DNA of 64,000 nt from Myxococcus eversor (GCF_010894455.1 NZ_JAAIXY010000006.1:124001-188000), one strand, 5' to 3'; positions 1 through 11,503 are shown, counted from the stretch's first letter. A program made the numbers and translations. The notes: generated by a model from the letters alone, not told the origin.

Positions 1-260
1 CGCGCCTCCTGGATGTCGTCGTCGCGGACGGGACGGGAAATGGGGGTCAGGACCGGACGGGGCGGCTCGGCGCTCACCTCGGCCTCTGGCTCCGCGCTGA
101 CTTCCTCGTCGCGGCGGGGGCGACGGGTGCGGGAGGGCTTCTCGGTCTCTTCCCTTTCGGCGGTCTTCGCCGCCGCGCGCTTGCGACGGGGCTTGTCGTC
201 GGCCTCGACGGGAACAACGACGTCGGCGGCCTTCTCTCTCGAAGTACGGGCTTTGCGCAT
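1..260 (-). CDS. Partial gene: N-terminus of a Lys/Arg-rich protein
   Basis: An open frame begins with ATG at 260 (reverse strand) and runs off the left edge, giving the first 86 residues. The sequence starts MRKARTSREK and is a basic, Lys/Arg/Ala-rich stretch that grades into an acidic Glu/Ala/Pro segment, so it looks like a disordered N-terminal extension. No domain is visible in the part present, so the function cannot be named. It is divergent from ligA across 574 bp. The reading frame is open throughout and has the strong third-position G/C bias of its neighbours, which is why I call it real. The overlapping plus-strand frame (13-378) is treated as its shadow. Confidence 0.6.
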   Translation of the reverse strand, partial: MRKARTSREKAADVVVPVEADDKPRRKRAAAKTAEREETEKPSRTRRPRRDEEVSAEPEAEVSAEPPRPVLTPISRPVRDDDIQEA

Positions 261-2859
<2,599 letters not shown>

Positions 2860-2871
2860 GGCTTTCAGTCC

Positions 2872-3159
2872 ATGGGCGGCACGCGGCGGACAACGCTGCG
2901 CATCCAGGGCAAGGTGCAGGGCGTCTTCTTCCGGGAGAGCGCCCGTGTGGAGGCCACGCGCCTGGGCCTGGTCGGCTGGGTGCGCAACCGCCCGGACGGC
3001 TCCGTGGAAGCGGTGGTGGAGGGTGAGCCGGGAATGATGGAAGAATTCATCCGCTGGTGTCACCGGGGTCCGTCCCAGGCGCGAGTCGACAGCGTCGGGC
3101 ACACGGACGCCGAGGCCACCGGCGAGTACAGTCACTTCTTCGTGGAGCGCACATCATGA
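2872..3159 (+). CDS. acyP: Acylphosphatase
   Basis: Acylphosphatases hydrolyse the carboxyl-phosphate bond of acyl phosphates in the cytoplasm. The 95-aa size is typical. The signature GKVQGVFFR places the phosphate-binding arginine at R21, and the second motif [11 protein letters not shown] supplies the catalytic asparagine N39. The gene sits 12 bp after ligA, and its stop codon overlaps the start of the next gene (ATGA at 3156-3159), indicating translational coupling in a ligA-acyP-DUF3052 operon. Confidence 0.95.
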   Translation: MGGTRRTTLRIQGKVQGVFFRESARVEATRLGLVGWVRNRPDGSVEAVVEGEPGMMEEFIRWCHRGPSQARVDSVGHTDAEATGEYSHFFVERTS

Positions 3160-3599
3160 CGCCCTACGCGCTGGCATCCCTGCCGGCCATGCTGGGCATC
3201 CGGGCCGGTTCCAAGGTCTCCGTCATCAACCCGCCGCGCGGCTTCGTGCAGAAGCTCAATCCGCTGCCGGACGGGGTGGAGTTCCTGATTACGGCGGTGA
3301 CGGGCCTGGATGTCATCCTCTTCTTCTCCCAGGACGCCCAGGAGTTGGTGCAGCGGCTGCCGGCGCTGGCGCGCGCCATGGCCCTCACCGGCGGCATCTG
3401 GGTCTGCTGGCCCGGCGGCGAGGGCGTGAAGACGAACCTCTCCGAGGACTTCGTGCGCCAGGCGGCGCTGGATATCGGCCTGGTCGACAACAAGATTTGC
3501 GTCATCGACTCGACGTGGACGGGCCTGAGGCTCGTGCGCCGGCCGCGCGGGCGATTGGACAAGCCGTCGGGCGGCAAGCAGGCCCCCGCCCAGGCCTGA
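3156..3599 (+). CDS. DUF3052 family protein
   Basis: This 147-aa cytoplasmic protein has the DUF3052 layout: an N-terminal segment with [14 protein letters not shown], a central [12 protein letters not shown] segment, then [10 protein letters not shown] and a C-terminal basic tail. The biochemical role of the family is unknown. The ATG at 3156 overlaps the acyP stop codon by 4 bases, which fixes the start; the open frame extends further upstream inside acyP but has no reason to start there. The tail (about residues 125-147) is Lys/Pro/Ala-rich and probably disordered. An inverted repeat at 3614-3648 could terminate the operon. Confidence 0.85.
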   Translation: MTPYALASLPAMLGIRAGSKVSVINPPRGFVQKLNPLPDGVEFLITAVTGLDVILFFSQDAQELVQRLPALARAMALTGGIWVCWPGGEGVKTNLSEDFVRQAALDIGLVDNKICVIDSTWTGLRLVRRPRGRLDKPSGGKQAPAQA

Positions 3600-3613
3600 G
3601 AACCCGCCAGGGA

Positions 3614-3648
3614 GGCATCCGGCATCTGCCCGACAGTGGATGGATGCC
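3614..3648 (+). terminator. Possible hairpin after the ligA-acyP-DUF3052 operon
   Basis: GGCATCC at 3614-3620 is exactly complementary to GGATGCC at 3642-3648. The 21-base loop is long, and a short T-containing run follows. It lies 14 bp after the stop codon of the DUF3052 gene. The long loop makes it a weak call. Confidence 0.3.
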
Positions 3649-3723
3649 GTTTCTCGGCTTTACACGTGTGCCGGGGGCGTGAAAAACTCCCCGTGTTTCT
3701 GGGCGCTTGTGTGACACTCCGCA

Positions 3724-3752
3724 TTGGCGAAGGTCACGCCCAGTCGTGAATT
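3724..3752 (+). promoter_or_regulatory. Candidate sigma-70 promoter for RNase E/G
   Basis: TTGGCG (3724-3729) and TGAATT (3747-3752) are separated by 17 bases. They lie in the least GC-rich part of the 553-bp gap upstream of the RNase gene, about 400 bp before its start. If real, it would produce a long 5' leader. The match is moderate and has no other support. Confidence 0.25.
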
Positions 3753-3912
3753 TTTGACGGGTTGCGTTCCCGGATACCTCCGGGCGCGTCGGCTGCGCCG
3801 GGGCTCCAGTCGCCCCCCCAAGGTGGCCCACTGAAGGGCACCGACCGGGTGTGGAAGGAAGGAGCGGGCGGCACGCGCGTGGTGGAGGACCTCGAACGCG
3901 GTTGAAGACAAG

Positions 3913-3948
3913 GCTCCGCCCGGCAGGGTGCCGGTCGCAAAGCGGAGC
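3913..3948 (+). promoter_or_regulatory. Nested hairpin in the RNase E/G 5' leader
   Basis: Two stems are nested. GCTCCGC (3913-3919) pairs with GCGGAGC (3942-3948), and inside it CCGGCA (3920-3925) pairs with TGCCGG (3929-3934) around a GGG loop. The element lies in the 553-bp gap 3600-4152, which otherwise has no gene that I can see. Long structured leaders of RNase E genes are known sites of autoregulatory cleavage in Escherichia coli. A similar role here is inference. Confidence 0.45.
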
Positions 3949-4152
3949 GACTAAATTCGGAGGAGCAGGCGGTGGTCCCCTTGGCCCTCGACAGCGTGAT
4001 GCGAGCCGTACCCGGACAGACCGGGAAGGCCGTCCTGACTGGAGTGCCACCGGAGGCCGCCTCTCCCTTCGCAGCGTGCTCGGAGGCGCGGCGTCTTGCC
4101 GCCTCCCGTCCGGTGAGGTCCGCCCTACCGCGCGCGCGTCCAGGATTCGTCC

Positions 4153-6984
4153 ATGAGCAGCATCCTCGTCATCAACGCCGCGGGTCGGGAGACCCGCGTG
4201 GCGCTCGTCGAGAACGGGCACATCGCGGAGTTCTATCTCGAGCGTAAGAAGGACAAGGGCGTCGTCGGAAATATCTACAAGGGCCGCGTGGTCCGGGTGC
4301 TCCCCGGCATGCAGGCGGCCTTCGTGGACATCGGCCTGGAGAAGGCCGCTTTCCTCTACGTCAGCGACGTCGTCTACGACCCGGACTTCGCCCGGGCCCA
4401 GTTCGAGCTGACGGAGGGGGAGCACGAAGACGCCCCCGACGTGCCCACCGAGTCCGAGGCCGATGCCGCCGAGGAGGCGGCCCGGGACGCGGGACCGAGC
4501 CACGTCGTCGACGTGGAGGCGGAAGCCGCGGAGCTGGCGGGTGAGGACCAGGCCCACCGCACCGAGTCCCTGCCGCGCGACACGCTCCTGGAGCTGGCGG
4601 CGAACGCTCCGTCCATCGAGCTGGCCCCTGGCGCCGAGGCCCCCGCTCCGGTCGGCGAGCCTTCCACCGAGGCCCTCACGGCGGTAGCCGAGGCGTCCGT
4701 GACGGTGGAGGTGACGGAGCTCACCGTGTCCGCCGGCGAGTCCGCGGCGCACGTGCTGGAGACGGCGTCCGTGGCCGTCGCGGTGCTCGAGGCCCCTGCC
4801 GCGGAGAGCCCGTCCGAGACTCCCGCCGAGGCCGCCGCGCCCCTGTCCGACGAAGATGCGGCCGCCGCGCTGGCCGTGGCGATGCTGCCGCCCGAGCCGC
4901 CGCCGCACGCGGCCACCGCGCTGAGCGAGCTGATTCCCTCTCCGACGGGCGACGAGGCGGCCGTGGCCGCGCGTCCGGCGGAGGTCTCTGGCGAGCGCCG
5001 CGCGCCGCGCGAGGCCCGGGAGGCGCGTGAGCCGCGCGCCAGGGAGAAGGAGAAGGACAAGGACAAGGGCCGGCACAAGGGCGACGAGAAGCGCCGGGAC
5101 AAGCACGAAGAGGGCGGCAAGGAGAAGGTCAAGCAGCGCCGGACGGACAAGATTGAGGACTTGCTGAAGGTGGGCCAGGAGGTCGTGGTCCAGATTTCCA
5201 AGGACCCCATCGGCACGAAGGGCGCGCGCCTCACCTCGCACATCTCGATTCCGGGCCGTCAGCTCGTGTTCATGCCCACGGTGGACCACGTGGGCATCAG
5301 CCGCCGCATCTCCAACGAGAAGGAGCGCCGGCGGCTGCGTGAAATCGTGGACCGGCTGCGTCCGCCCGGGACGGGCTTCATCGTGCGCACGGTGGCGGAG
5401 AACGTGCCGCAGGAGAAGCTGGAGAGCGACATCCGGTTCCTCATCGAGGTGTGGAACCAGGTCGTCCGCAAGAACGAGAAGCGGGGCGGGCCGGGCATCC
5501 TGCATCCGGACCTGGACCTCATCCTGCGCGCCACGCGTGACTTGTTCGCGCACGACGTGGAGAAGCTCGTCGTCGACGACCGCGAGGAGTACGAGCGAAT
5601 CCTCGGCTTCGTGACGGCGCAGGACCCGGCGTTGCGGGACAGGGTGGCGCTGCACGAGGGTGACGACACCGTCTTCGACGCGTACGGCATCGAGCAGGAG
5701 CTGCAGCGCGCCACGCAGCGCAAGGTGTGGCTGAAGAGCGGCGGCTACCTCATCATCGACCAGGCCGAGGCGCTCACCGCCATCGACGTCAACTCGGGCC
5801 GCTACGTCGGCAAGAAGAGCCTCGAGGAGACCATCACCAAGATCAACGTCGAGGCGGCCAAGGAGATCGTCTACCAGCTCCGGCTGCGCAACATCGGCGG
5901 CATCATCATCTGCGACTTCATCGACATGGAGAAGGCGCAGAACCGGGACAAGGTCTTCAAGTCGCTGCAGGAGGCGCTGGGCCGCGACAAGGCGAAGACG
6001 AACGTGCTGCGCATCTCCGAGCTGGGCCTCGTGGAGATGACGCGCAAGCGCGTGCGCGAGTCCATTGGCCGCGTGCTGCACGAGGATTGCCCGTACTGCG
6101 ACGGAAACGGCTTCGTGAAGACGGCGACCACGGTGGCGTACGAAATCTTCCGAGAGATTCGCCGGGAGGCGCCGGGCTACAAGGACTCCACGCTGGTCAT
6201 CAACTGCAACGCGGAAGTGGCGCGCCTGCTCCAGGGCGAGGAGCGCAACGAGCTGCGGCACCTGATGGACCGGTACAACAAGTCCATCCAGGTCAAGGCG
6301 CAGCAGAACTACCACCGCGAGCAATACGACATCTACGGACGCTCGGCCACGGGGCCCGAGCACAAGGTGGCCTCGTCGCCGGGCTCGGGTGATGGCGAGC
6401 TGGCGATGCAGCATCGCAAGCCGGACAGCGGCGGCTTCGGACGCCAGGACCAGAACCGCCGCGGCGGTGGCAGGGACCGGGACCGTAACGGTGGTGGTGA
6501 ACGGCGGGATGACCGGGGTGGTGGCGGCAGCGGTGGTGGTGGCGGTGGTGGCCGACGCCCGGAGCGCGGCGGGGACCGTCCTCGCGGAGACCGGGGCGGC
6601 GAGCGCGGTGGTGGCGAGCGCGGCGACCGGGGTGGGGAGCAGCGCGGTGGTGGCGAGCGCGGTGAACGCGGCGGTGGTGAGCGCGGAGAGCGGGGCGGCG
6701 AGCGCGGTGAACGCGGCGGCGAGCAGCGCGGCGAACGTGCGGACCGTGGTGGCGAGCGCGGTGGCGGCGAGCAGCGTGGCGAACGCGGCGAGCGCGGTGG
6801 TGGCGAGCGCGGCGACCGTGGAGAGCGTGCGGACCGTGGCGGTGAGCGCGGCGAGCGCCGTGGCGAGCGCGGCGGTGGTGGCCAGGGCTCGTCGGGCGGA
6901 GGCGGCAACGAGGGCGGTGGCGGCTCGACGCCTCCGGCCTCTTCTGGCCAGGGCGGCTCGGAGCCCTCGGGCGGCACGACCTGA
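4153..6984 (+). CDS. rng: Ribonuclease E/G with S1-domain insertion and RGG-repeat tail
   Basis: This endoribonuclease processes rRNA and starts mRNA decay. The N-terminus (1-80) is the first half of the S1 domain. It is interrupted at about residues 85-330 by an acidic, Ala/Glu-rich then Lys/Arg-rich insertion, and resumes at KIEDLLKVGQ. The catalytic DNase-I-like domain has the metal-binding aspartates D545 (AIDVNSGR) and D588 (IICDFID). The zinc-link CPYC is at C646/C649. The C-terminus (about 812-912) is a low-complexity run of GERGG-type repeats, an RGG-like RNA-binding tail. At 943 aa it is far longer than a plain RNase G. The ATG at 4153 gives the conserved start. A long structured leader lies upstream, and two strong hairpins follow at 7031-7094. 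Confidence 0.94.
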   Translation: MSSILVINAAGRETRVALVENGHIAEFYLERKKDKGVVGNIYKGRVVRVLPGMQAAFVDIGLEKAAFLYVSDVVYDPDFARAQFELTEGEHEDAPDVPTESEADAAEEAARDAGPSHVVDVEAEAAELAGEDQAHRTESLPRDTLLELAANAPSIELAPGAEAPAPVGEPSTEALTAVAEASVTVEVTELTVSAGESAAHVLETASVAVAVLEAPAAESPSETPAEAAAPLSDEDAAAALAVAMLPPEPPPHAATALSELIPSPTGDEAAVAARPAEVSGERRAPREAREAREPRAREKEKDKDKGRHKGDEKRRDKHEEGGKEKVKQRRTDKIEDLLKVGQEVVVQISKDPIGTKGARLTSHISIPGRQLVFMPTVDHVGISRRISNEKERRRLREIVDRLRPPGTGFIVRTVAENVPQEKLESDIRFLIEVWNQVVRKNEKRGGPGILHPDLDLILRATRDLFAHDVEKLVVDDREEYERILGFVTAQDPALRDRVALHEGDDTVFDAYGIEQELQRATQRKVWLKSGGYLIIDQAEALTAIDVNSGRYVGKKSLEETITKINVEAAKEIVYQLRLRNIGGIIICDFIDMEKAQNRDKVFKSLQEALGRDKAKTNVLRISELGLVEMTRKRVRESIGRVLHEDCPYCDGNGFVKTATTVAYEIFREIRREAPGYKDSTLVINCNAEVARLLQGEERNELRHLMDRYNKSIQVKAQQNYHREQYDIYGRSATGPEHKVASSPGSGDGELAMQHRKPDSGGFGRQDQNRRGGGRDRDRNGGGERRDDRGGGGSGGGGGGGRRPERGGDRPRGDRGGERGGGERGDRGGEQRGGGERGERGGGERGERGGERGERGGEQRGERADRGGERGGGEQRGERGERGGGERGDRGERADRGGERGERRGERGGGGQGSSGGGGNEGGGGSTPPASSGQGGSEPSGGTT
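6598..6885 (+). repeat. GERGG-coding tandem repeat inside rng
   Basis: About 290 bp consist of degenerate repeats of a 15-18 base unit encoding GERGG/GDRGG/GEQRGG. The run is in frame in the RNase E/G tail and imperfect from copy to copy, so it is prone to length change. It encodes an arginine-glycine tract. Confidence 0.85.
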
Positions 6985-7030
6985 TGAACCACGGTGGGGT
7001 GGGTGATGCCAACGCATCCCCATCCCGCCG

Positions 7031-7094
7031 AGTCCCCGCCTCGTTGAGCGGCGGGGGCTGAGCTTGACGCCGCCCTCTTTCGCGAGAGGGCGGC
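7031..7094 (+). terminator. Twin hairpins downstream of rng
   Basis: The first stem pairs 7031-7040 with 7050-7059 (CCCCGCC/GGCGGGG core, with one T-G wobble in a 10-bp stem). The second is a perfect 10-bp stem, 7069-7078 with 7085-7094 (GCCGCCCTCT/AGAGGGCGGC), with a 6-base loop. Both lie within 110 bp of the RNase stop codon. Neither has a long T-run, which is usual in GC-rich genomes. The remainder of the gap up to 7563 shows no clear gene. A 45-codon open frame at 7418-7555 has no support beyond an ATG. Confidence 0.6.
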
Positions 7095-7563
7095 CTGCCC
7101 CAGGCTCGAGGCCGGGGCGAGTTCGGGACTTCGTTCGCTAGAGCCAGGCGCTCGCGCGCGGACTCCCACCCGCCAGCTCTTCCGGCGACCAGGTGACGTG
7201 GTTCGAGCCTGGAGCGACCGTCAGTCCTCCGTCGTGACATCCCCAGGACGCCGCACCAACGCACCCCAGCTCCGCTTCGAGGGCCGAGTCAGTGCCAGCT
7301 TCTCACCCCCTTCCCACCCTCCGGGCCGGGCGGAGATGTCGGGAGGTGTGCCCCGAACAGCGGCGTCACGGGGTGGGCTGGCCCAGGAGGCTCCGGTTTG
7401 GCTAGCCTTGCGGCTCCATGTCGCGGAGCGTCGTCGGCTTCCCTGCCCCACTTCAGTCCCGGATGACCCTCAGCTCCGCTCCGCTCGAAGCCTCCCGCAG
7501 CCCCTTCATCCCCTGCCTTCGAGGGGCCCGCCCCTTCGTGGGCTGGCGCACCTGAGGCTGGCC

Positions 7564-8946
7564 GTGGCTCCGTCTCCCTTTTCGTGGCTCAGAACCACCC
7601 GGGACCGGCTGCGGGACTGGGCCCTGCGCGTCTGGGCCCCCGTGGAGGGAACGCAGGTGGGCCGCTTCGCCACGGACACGGTGCTCGCGGCGAGCACCGT
7701 GACTCAGGGGTTTCGGGGGGAGAATCTCCGGCTTCGCGCCGCCGCCCTCACCTACATCAGCATGTTCTCGCTGGTGCCCTTGCTGACGGTGGGCCTGGTG
7801 CTGCTGAACGCCTTCCACCAGGACCGCTTCGAGGAGCGCCTGCGCTCCGTCGTCCGCGAGCTGCTCGCGCCGGGAGTCCAGGAGAAGTCCGCCGCGGTGC
7901 TCAACCGGCTGCTGGACCAGGGCAACTCGGTGGCCATCGGCAGCATCGGCTTCCTGGCCATCCTCCTGTCCGCCGGTTCGCTGCTGCGCCACATCGACGG
8001 CGCGGTGAACGAGCTGTGGGGCATCCGGCGTCAGCGCCCGTGGGGCATCCGCCTGCTCATCTACGCCGGGCTGTTGCTGCTGGGCCCCATCTTCCTGGCG
8101 GCGTCCTTCACCGGAACCCGGGCGGTGCGCGGCGTGCTGCAGAGCCTGCCGTATCCCGGGGCCTTCATCGCGCTGGGCACCACGCTCATCGCGGTGGTGG
8201 GACTGACGATGCTGTACTTCTGGACGCCCTACGCACACGTGCGGGTGCGCTCCGCCCTCGCGGGAGGACTCGTCGCGGGGCTCGGATGGATGGTGGCCAA
8301 GTCCCTCTACGCCGAGTTCGCCGCGCGCAGCTTCCAGTACAACCTGCTCTATGCCTCGCTGAGCGCCCTGCCCCTCTTCCTCGCGTGGGTCTACGTGAGC
8401 TGGCTGCTGCTGCTCTTCGGCGCCCGGCTCTCCTACGCCGTCGAGCACACGGCGTTCCGGGACTCGCTCTTCGCGTTCGGCACCCATCCCCGCGCCCACG
8501 AGCTGGTGGCCTCCCGCATCGCCCAGGAGACCACCCTGACGTGGGTGGACGGAGGCCTGGCCCCCACGCCTCGGGAACTGGCGACCCGACTGCGGGTCCC
8601 CGAGTCGCTCGTCCACGAAGTGGTGGACCGCATGGAAGCCGCGGGCCTCCTGGAGCGCCAGCGCCGGGGAGGTCTGCGGCCCGCCAGGGACCCGGCCTCT
8701 CTCACCCTCGCCGACACCACCCTCGCGGTGCACGGGGTGATGATTTCTGGAGGCGCGGATACCTGGGATGGTCCGCGAGCCTCGGGCTTCGAGCAGGTAG
8801 AGCACTTCTTCCAGGAGGCGGACTGCCTCGGCGTCGAGCGCCTGCGTCAGACCCGGTGGACCGACCTGGTGGCGCCCCTGCGGCCCGAACTGGCCGAAGC
8901 GCCCCCCTCGGCGCCCGCCAAGGTGGCGGCAGGCGGAAATCCGTAA
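7564..8946 (+). CDS. YihY/BrkB family inner-membrane protein
   Basis: This is an integral membrane protein of the YihY/BrkB (UPF0761) family, whose exact function is unsettled. Six hydrophobic segments lie in the first two thirds, including the family stretch LRAAALTYISMFSLVPLL, LLYFWTPYAHV-type helices and a final NLLYASLSALPLFLAWVYVSW helix. The C-terminal cytoplasmic part (about 300-460) contains a winged-helix-like stretch (TPRELATRLRVPESLVHEVVDRMEAAG shape). I chose GTG at 7564, which follows GAGG by 6 bases. The frame is open further upstream to 7198, but that extension has the composition of non-coding sequence. The size from this start is 460 aa. Confidence 0.82.
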   Translation: MAPSPFSWLRTTRDRLRDWALRVWAPVEGTQVGRFATDTVLAASTVTQGFRGENLRLRAAALTYISMFSLVPLLTVGLVLLNAFHQDRFEERLRSVVRELLAPGVQEKSAAVLNRLLDQGNSVAIGSIGFLAILLSAGSLLRHIDGAVNELWGIRRQRPWGIRLLIYAGLLLLGPIFLAASFTGTRAVRGVLQSLPYPGAFIALGTTLIAVVGLTMLYFWTPYAHVRVRSALAGGLVAGLGWMVAKSLYAEFAARSFQYNLLYASLSALPLFLAWVYVSWLLLLFGARLSYAVEHTAFRDSLFAFGTHPRAHELVASRIAQETTLTWVDGGLAPTPRELATRLRVPESLVHEVVDRMEAAGLLERQRRGGLRPARDPASLTLADTTLAVHGVMISGGADTWDGPRASGFEQVEHFFQEADCLGVERLRQTRWTDLVAPLRPELAEAPPSAPAKVAAGGNP

Positions 8947-8976
8947 AGTTTCTAGGTGGTTGGGAGTCCACCCAGC

Positions 8977-9004
8977 TTGCAGTGCCGGCGCGTTCTGTTA
9001 TGTT
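8977..9004 (+). promoter_or_regulatory. Sigma-70-type promoter of the HU/IHF-like gene
   Basis: TTGCAG at 8977-8982 and TATGTT at 8999-9004 are separated by 16 bases, about 65 bp ahead of the start codon. This is the most AT-rich stretch between the two genes. A transcript from here would have a leader of roughly 60 bases. Confidence 0.6.
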
Positions 9005-9070
9005 TTCCTGATTCACCACGGGCCACAGTGCCCTGTCGCCAAGGGGTCACCGGGTTTGCGGGAGCGTCCG

Positions 9071-9421
9071 ATGCTCAAGTCCGATCTGATCAACATCCTC
9101 GTGGCCAAGCGGGGCGTGACGCAGAAGCAGGCTGAGGCCACCATCGAGACGATTTTCGAGTCGATGAAGGATGCCCTCTGTCGCGGCGAGAACATCGAGA
9201 TTCGCGGTCTCGGCGCCTTCCACGTGAAGAACTACCAGGGCTACCAGGGACGCAACCCGAAGACGGGTCAGGTCATCCCGGTGAAGCCCAAGCGTGGCCT
9301 GCTCTTCCGCACCGGCAAGGAGCTGCGCGACAGGGTCAACCGTCCCGCCCCCCAGCAGGCCCAGAGCGATTTGCCCTCCCCTGAGACCAAGAGCTCCGGC
9401 AGCACCGGCACGGGCCTCTGA
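9071..9421 (+). CDS. HU/IHF family nucleoid DNA-binding protein
   Basis: This is a small histone-like protein that binds and bends DNA as a dimer. The N-terminal dimerisation helices (MLKSDLINILVAKRG...) are followed by the beta-arm core IEIRGLGAFHVKNYQGYQGRNPKTG, with the DNA-minor-groove proline region, and by a GKELRDRVN end helix. It resembles the IHF-beta/HU group. A Ser/Thr/Gly/Pro-rich tail of about 25 residues extends past the usual end, giving 116 aa. The ATG at 9071 follows a GGGAG ribosome binding site. The stop codon lies 6 bases from the stop of the convergent sctV gene, within a 14-bp palindrome. Confidence 0.92.
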   Translation: MLKSDLINILVAKRGVTQKQAEATIETIFESMKDALCRGENIEIRGLGAFHVKNYQGYQGRNPKTGQVIPVKPKRGLLFRTGKELRDRVNRPAPQQAQSDLPSPETKSSGSTGTGL

Positions 9422-9431
9422 GTCGACTCAG
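9418..9431. other. 14-bp perfect palindrome holding two convergent stop codons
   Basis: CTGAGTCGACTCAG is self-complementary and contains the TGA stop of the HU/IHF gene on one strand and the TGA stop of sctV on the other. No T-tracts flank it. It could act as a minimal bidirectional terminator or simply be a result of two convergent genes sharing an end. Confidence 0.7.
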
Positions 9432-11503
9432 GACCCCATCGGCACGGGCGAAAGCCTGCCGATGGGCCGAATCTGAAGGGCCCCGTCCAGCTCCCCATAG
9501 GTGAGCACGGCCACTTCGGGAAACGCCCCCTCGCAGAGCCTCCGCAGCGACCGCCGGACGTCTGGCGCGGTGAGCAGCACGGCTTTTCCGCCGGTGGCCA
9601 CCTGTCGGACGCCTTCCAGGATCTCCGCCACGCGCTCCGGGTCTGGCGCGGGTCCTCGCTGACTGGTGGACCGCAGGATTTCCTCCACCTCCGGGTCCAC
9701 GAGGTATGCGTACAGCGGCCCGGTGGGCGCGAACTTGTGGCTGAGGTAGCGGCGCAGGGCCTGGCGACAACGCTCGGCGAGCGCGACGGCGTCCCCTTCC
9801 GTGGTGGGTGAGACGAGCGCCTCCAGGATGGCTCGCAGGTCTCGAATGCTGACGCCCTCCTGGAGGAGCTTTCGCAGCACGTCCGCCAGCAGCGGCAACG
9901 GGACTTTCTGCAGCGCCTCCTTCACCAGCATGGGCGCACGGGGCTCCAAGCCATCCAGCAGCCCCTGGACATCCTGGAGTCCCAACAGGTCCGCGGCCCG
10001 GCTCCGCAACACGCCTCGCAGGTGGTCCGCGAGCAGCTCGTCGGGACGAAGGACCTGGACCTGCGCGAGTTCAACCGGTCCCCGGCCGGCTTCAGGAATG
10101 TGGCTGATGGTCCTCCCCGTCGAGGGCTCCACCGCCGGGTCCGCCTTCACCTGGAGGAACGCGAGCTCGTCGGGAGGCGCCAGCGCATAGAGCCCCTCCA
10201 CGCGCACCTGTCCGCCTCCGGCTGGCACTTCATCCACCAGGATTCGGTACTCGCCAGGAGACAGGTATGCGGCCTGTGTCCGCACCCGGATGCCAGGGAT
10301 GCGCACCCCCAGCTCGAAGAAGAGCTCGTCGCGCACGGTGTTCAACGTCTTGTGGACGAAGGCACCAGCGGACGCCTGGGCCAGCGCCGTCAGGTCCGGC
10401 GCGAGGTCCAACGTGAGGGGAGACACGCCCACCGGCACCACGGCGCTCTCTGGAGCCGCGCCTTCCTTCTCCGAGTCCCCCGCCTTGGAGCCTGTCGCGG
10501 CTCCTCCCCCCTTCGCCGCCTCTCCCCGAGGAACACCGCGCTTCAGGGCCCGACCCAGTCCGACGAGCCCTGCCGCCAACAGCAGGAAGGTCAGGTGCGG
10601 CATGCCCGGCATCAGCGCGAGCGCGACACACAGTCCGGCAACCACCCAGAGTGTCCGGGCGTCCCCGAAGAACTGCGAACCAATCTCAGAGCCCAGCGAG
10701 TCGTCCTCGTGCTCCGACGCGACCCGGGTGACGACGAGGCCCGCCGCCACGGTGATGCACAGGGAGGGCACCTGGGAGACCAGGCCATCACCGATGGCGA
10801 TGAGCGCGAAGGTCGACGCGGCTTCGGAGAGCGTCATCCCGCCTTGAAGTACGCCGATGAGCGAGCCACCGAGCAGGTTCACCGCGACGATGACGAGGCC
10901 CGCGATGACGTCTCCCTTCACGAACTTCATCGCGCCATCCATGGCGCCGAACATCTGCGACTCCCGCTCCAGGTCCCTCCGTCGTTTCCGGGCCTGGGCC
11001 TGGTCGATGGCCCCCGCGCGCAGGTCCGCATCAATGGACATCTGCTTGCCCGGCATCGCGTCCAGGGTGAACCGGGCGGACACCTCCGCGACGCGCTCGG
11101 CTCCCTTCGCCACCACCAGGAACTGGACCAACGAGAGGATGGCGAACACCACGCCGCCGACGACGTAGTCCCCCTGCACGACGAACTCACCAAACGCCTG
11201 GATGACGTCGCCCGCGTGTCCCTCCGCCAGCGCCAGGCGCGTGGACGAGACATTGAGCGCCAGCCGGAACAGCGTGGTGAACAGCAGCAGCGAAGGAAAG
11301 GACGTCACCTTCAGCGCGTCCTTGGCTCGCAGCGACGCCACCAGCAGTGCCACCGCCGCCGCCAGGTTCACCGCCAACCCCACGTCCAGCAGCCACGCCG
11401 GCAGGGGAATGATGAGCGCTCCCAGCACCGCGGCCATCGCCACCGCCAGCACGAGGTCCGACGAGCTGCGCACCTTCATCAACCACTTCGCGAGCACCTT
11501 CAT
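9428..11503 (-). CDS. sctV: Type III secretion export gate protein SctV (FlhA/HrcV/YscV family)
   Basis: SctV forms the nonameric cytoplasmic ring and part of the inner-membrane export gate, which receives substrates and uses proton motive force. The N-terminal half (to about residue 330) has eight hydrophobic helices and the family segment LFRLALNVSSTRLAL. A linker rich in Gly/Ala/Glu leads to the cytosolic domain (about 370-691). The 691-aa length is normal. Its ATG at 11503 overlaps the sctU stop by 4 bases. It is the last gene of the operon as seen here. Confidence 0.95.
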   Translation of the reverse strand: MKVLAKWLMKVRSSSDLVLAVAMAAVLGALIIPLPAWLLDVGLAVNLAAAVALLVASLRAKDALKVTSFPSLLLFTTLFRLALNVSSTRLALAEGHAGDVIQAFGEFVVQGDYVVGGVVFAILSLVQFLVVAKGAERVAEVSARFTLDAMPGKQMSIDADLRAGAIDQAQARKRRRDLERESQMFGAMDGAMKFVKGDVIAGLVIVAVNLLGGSLIGVLQGGMTLSEAASTFALIAIGDGLVSQVPSLCITVAAGLVVTRVASEHEDDSLGSEIGSQFFGDARTLWVVAGLCVALALMPGMPHLTFLLLAAGLVGLGRALKRGVPRGEAAKGGGAATGSKAGDSEKEGAAPESAVVPVGVSPLTLDLAPDLTALAQASAGAFVHKTLNTVRDELFFELGVRIPGIRVRTQAAYLSPGEYRILVDEVPAGGGQVRVEGLYALAPPDELAFLQVKADPAVEPSTGRTISHIPEAGRGPVELAQVQVLRPDELLADHLRGVLRSRAADLLGLQDVQGLLDGLEPRAPMLVKEALQKVPLPLLADVLRKLLQEGVSIRDLRAILEALVSPTTEGDAVALAERCRQALRRYLSHKFAPTGPLYAYLVDPEVEEILRSTSQRGPAPDPERVAEILEGVRQVATGGKAVLLTAPDVRRSLRRLCEGAFPEVAVLTYGELDGALQIRPIGRLSPVPMGS

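Noticed and set aside
3502..7023. Minus-strand open frame of 1173 codons opposite rng
   Set aside because: It is a shadow frame of high-GC coding sequence: composition is Arg/Ala/Leu/Val repeats without domains, and the opposite strand has an unmistakable RNase E/G.
7418..7555. Possible 45-codon leader ORF before the YihY gene
   Set aside because: It starts with ATG and ends just before the chosen GTG, but it has no convincing ribosome binding site and no recognisable sequence.
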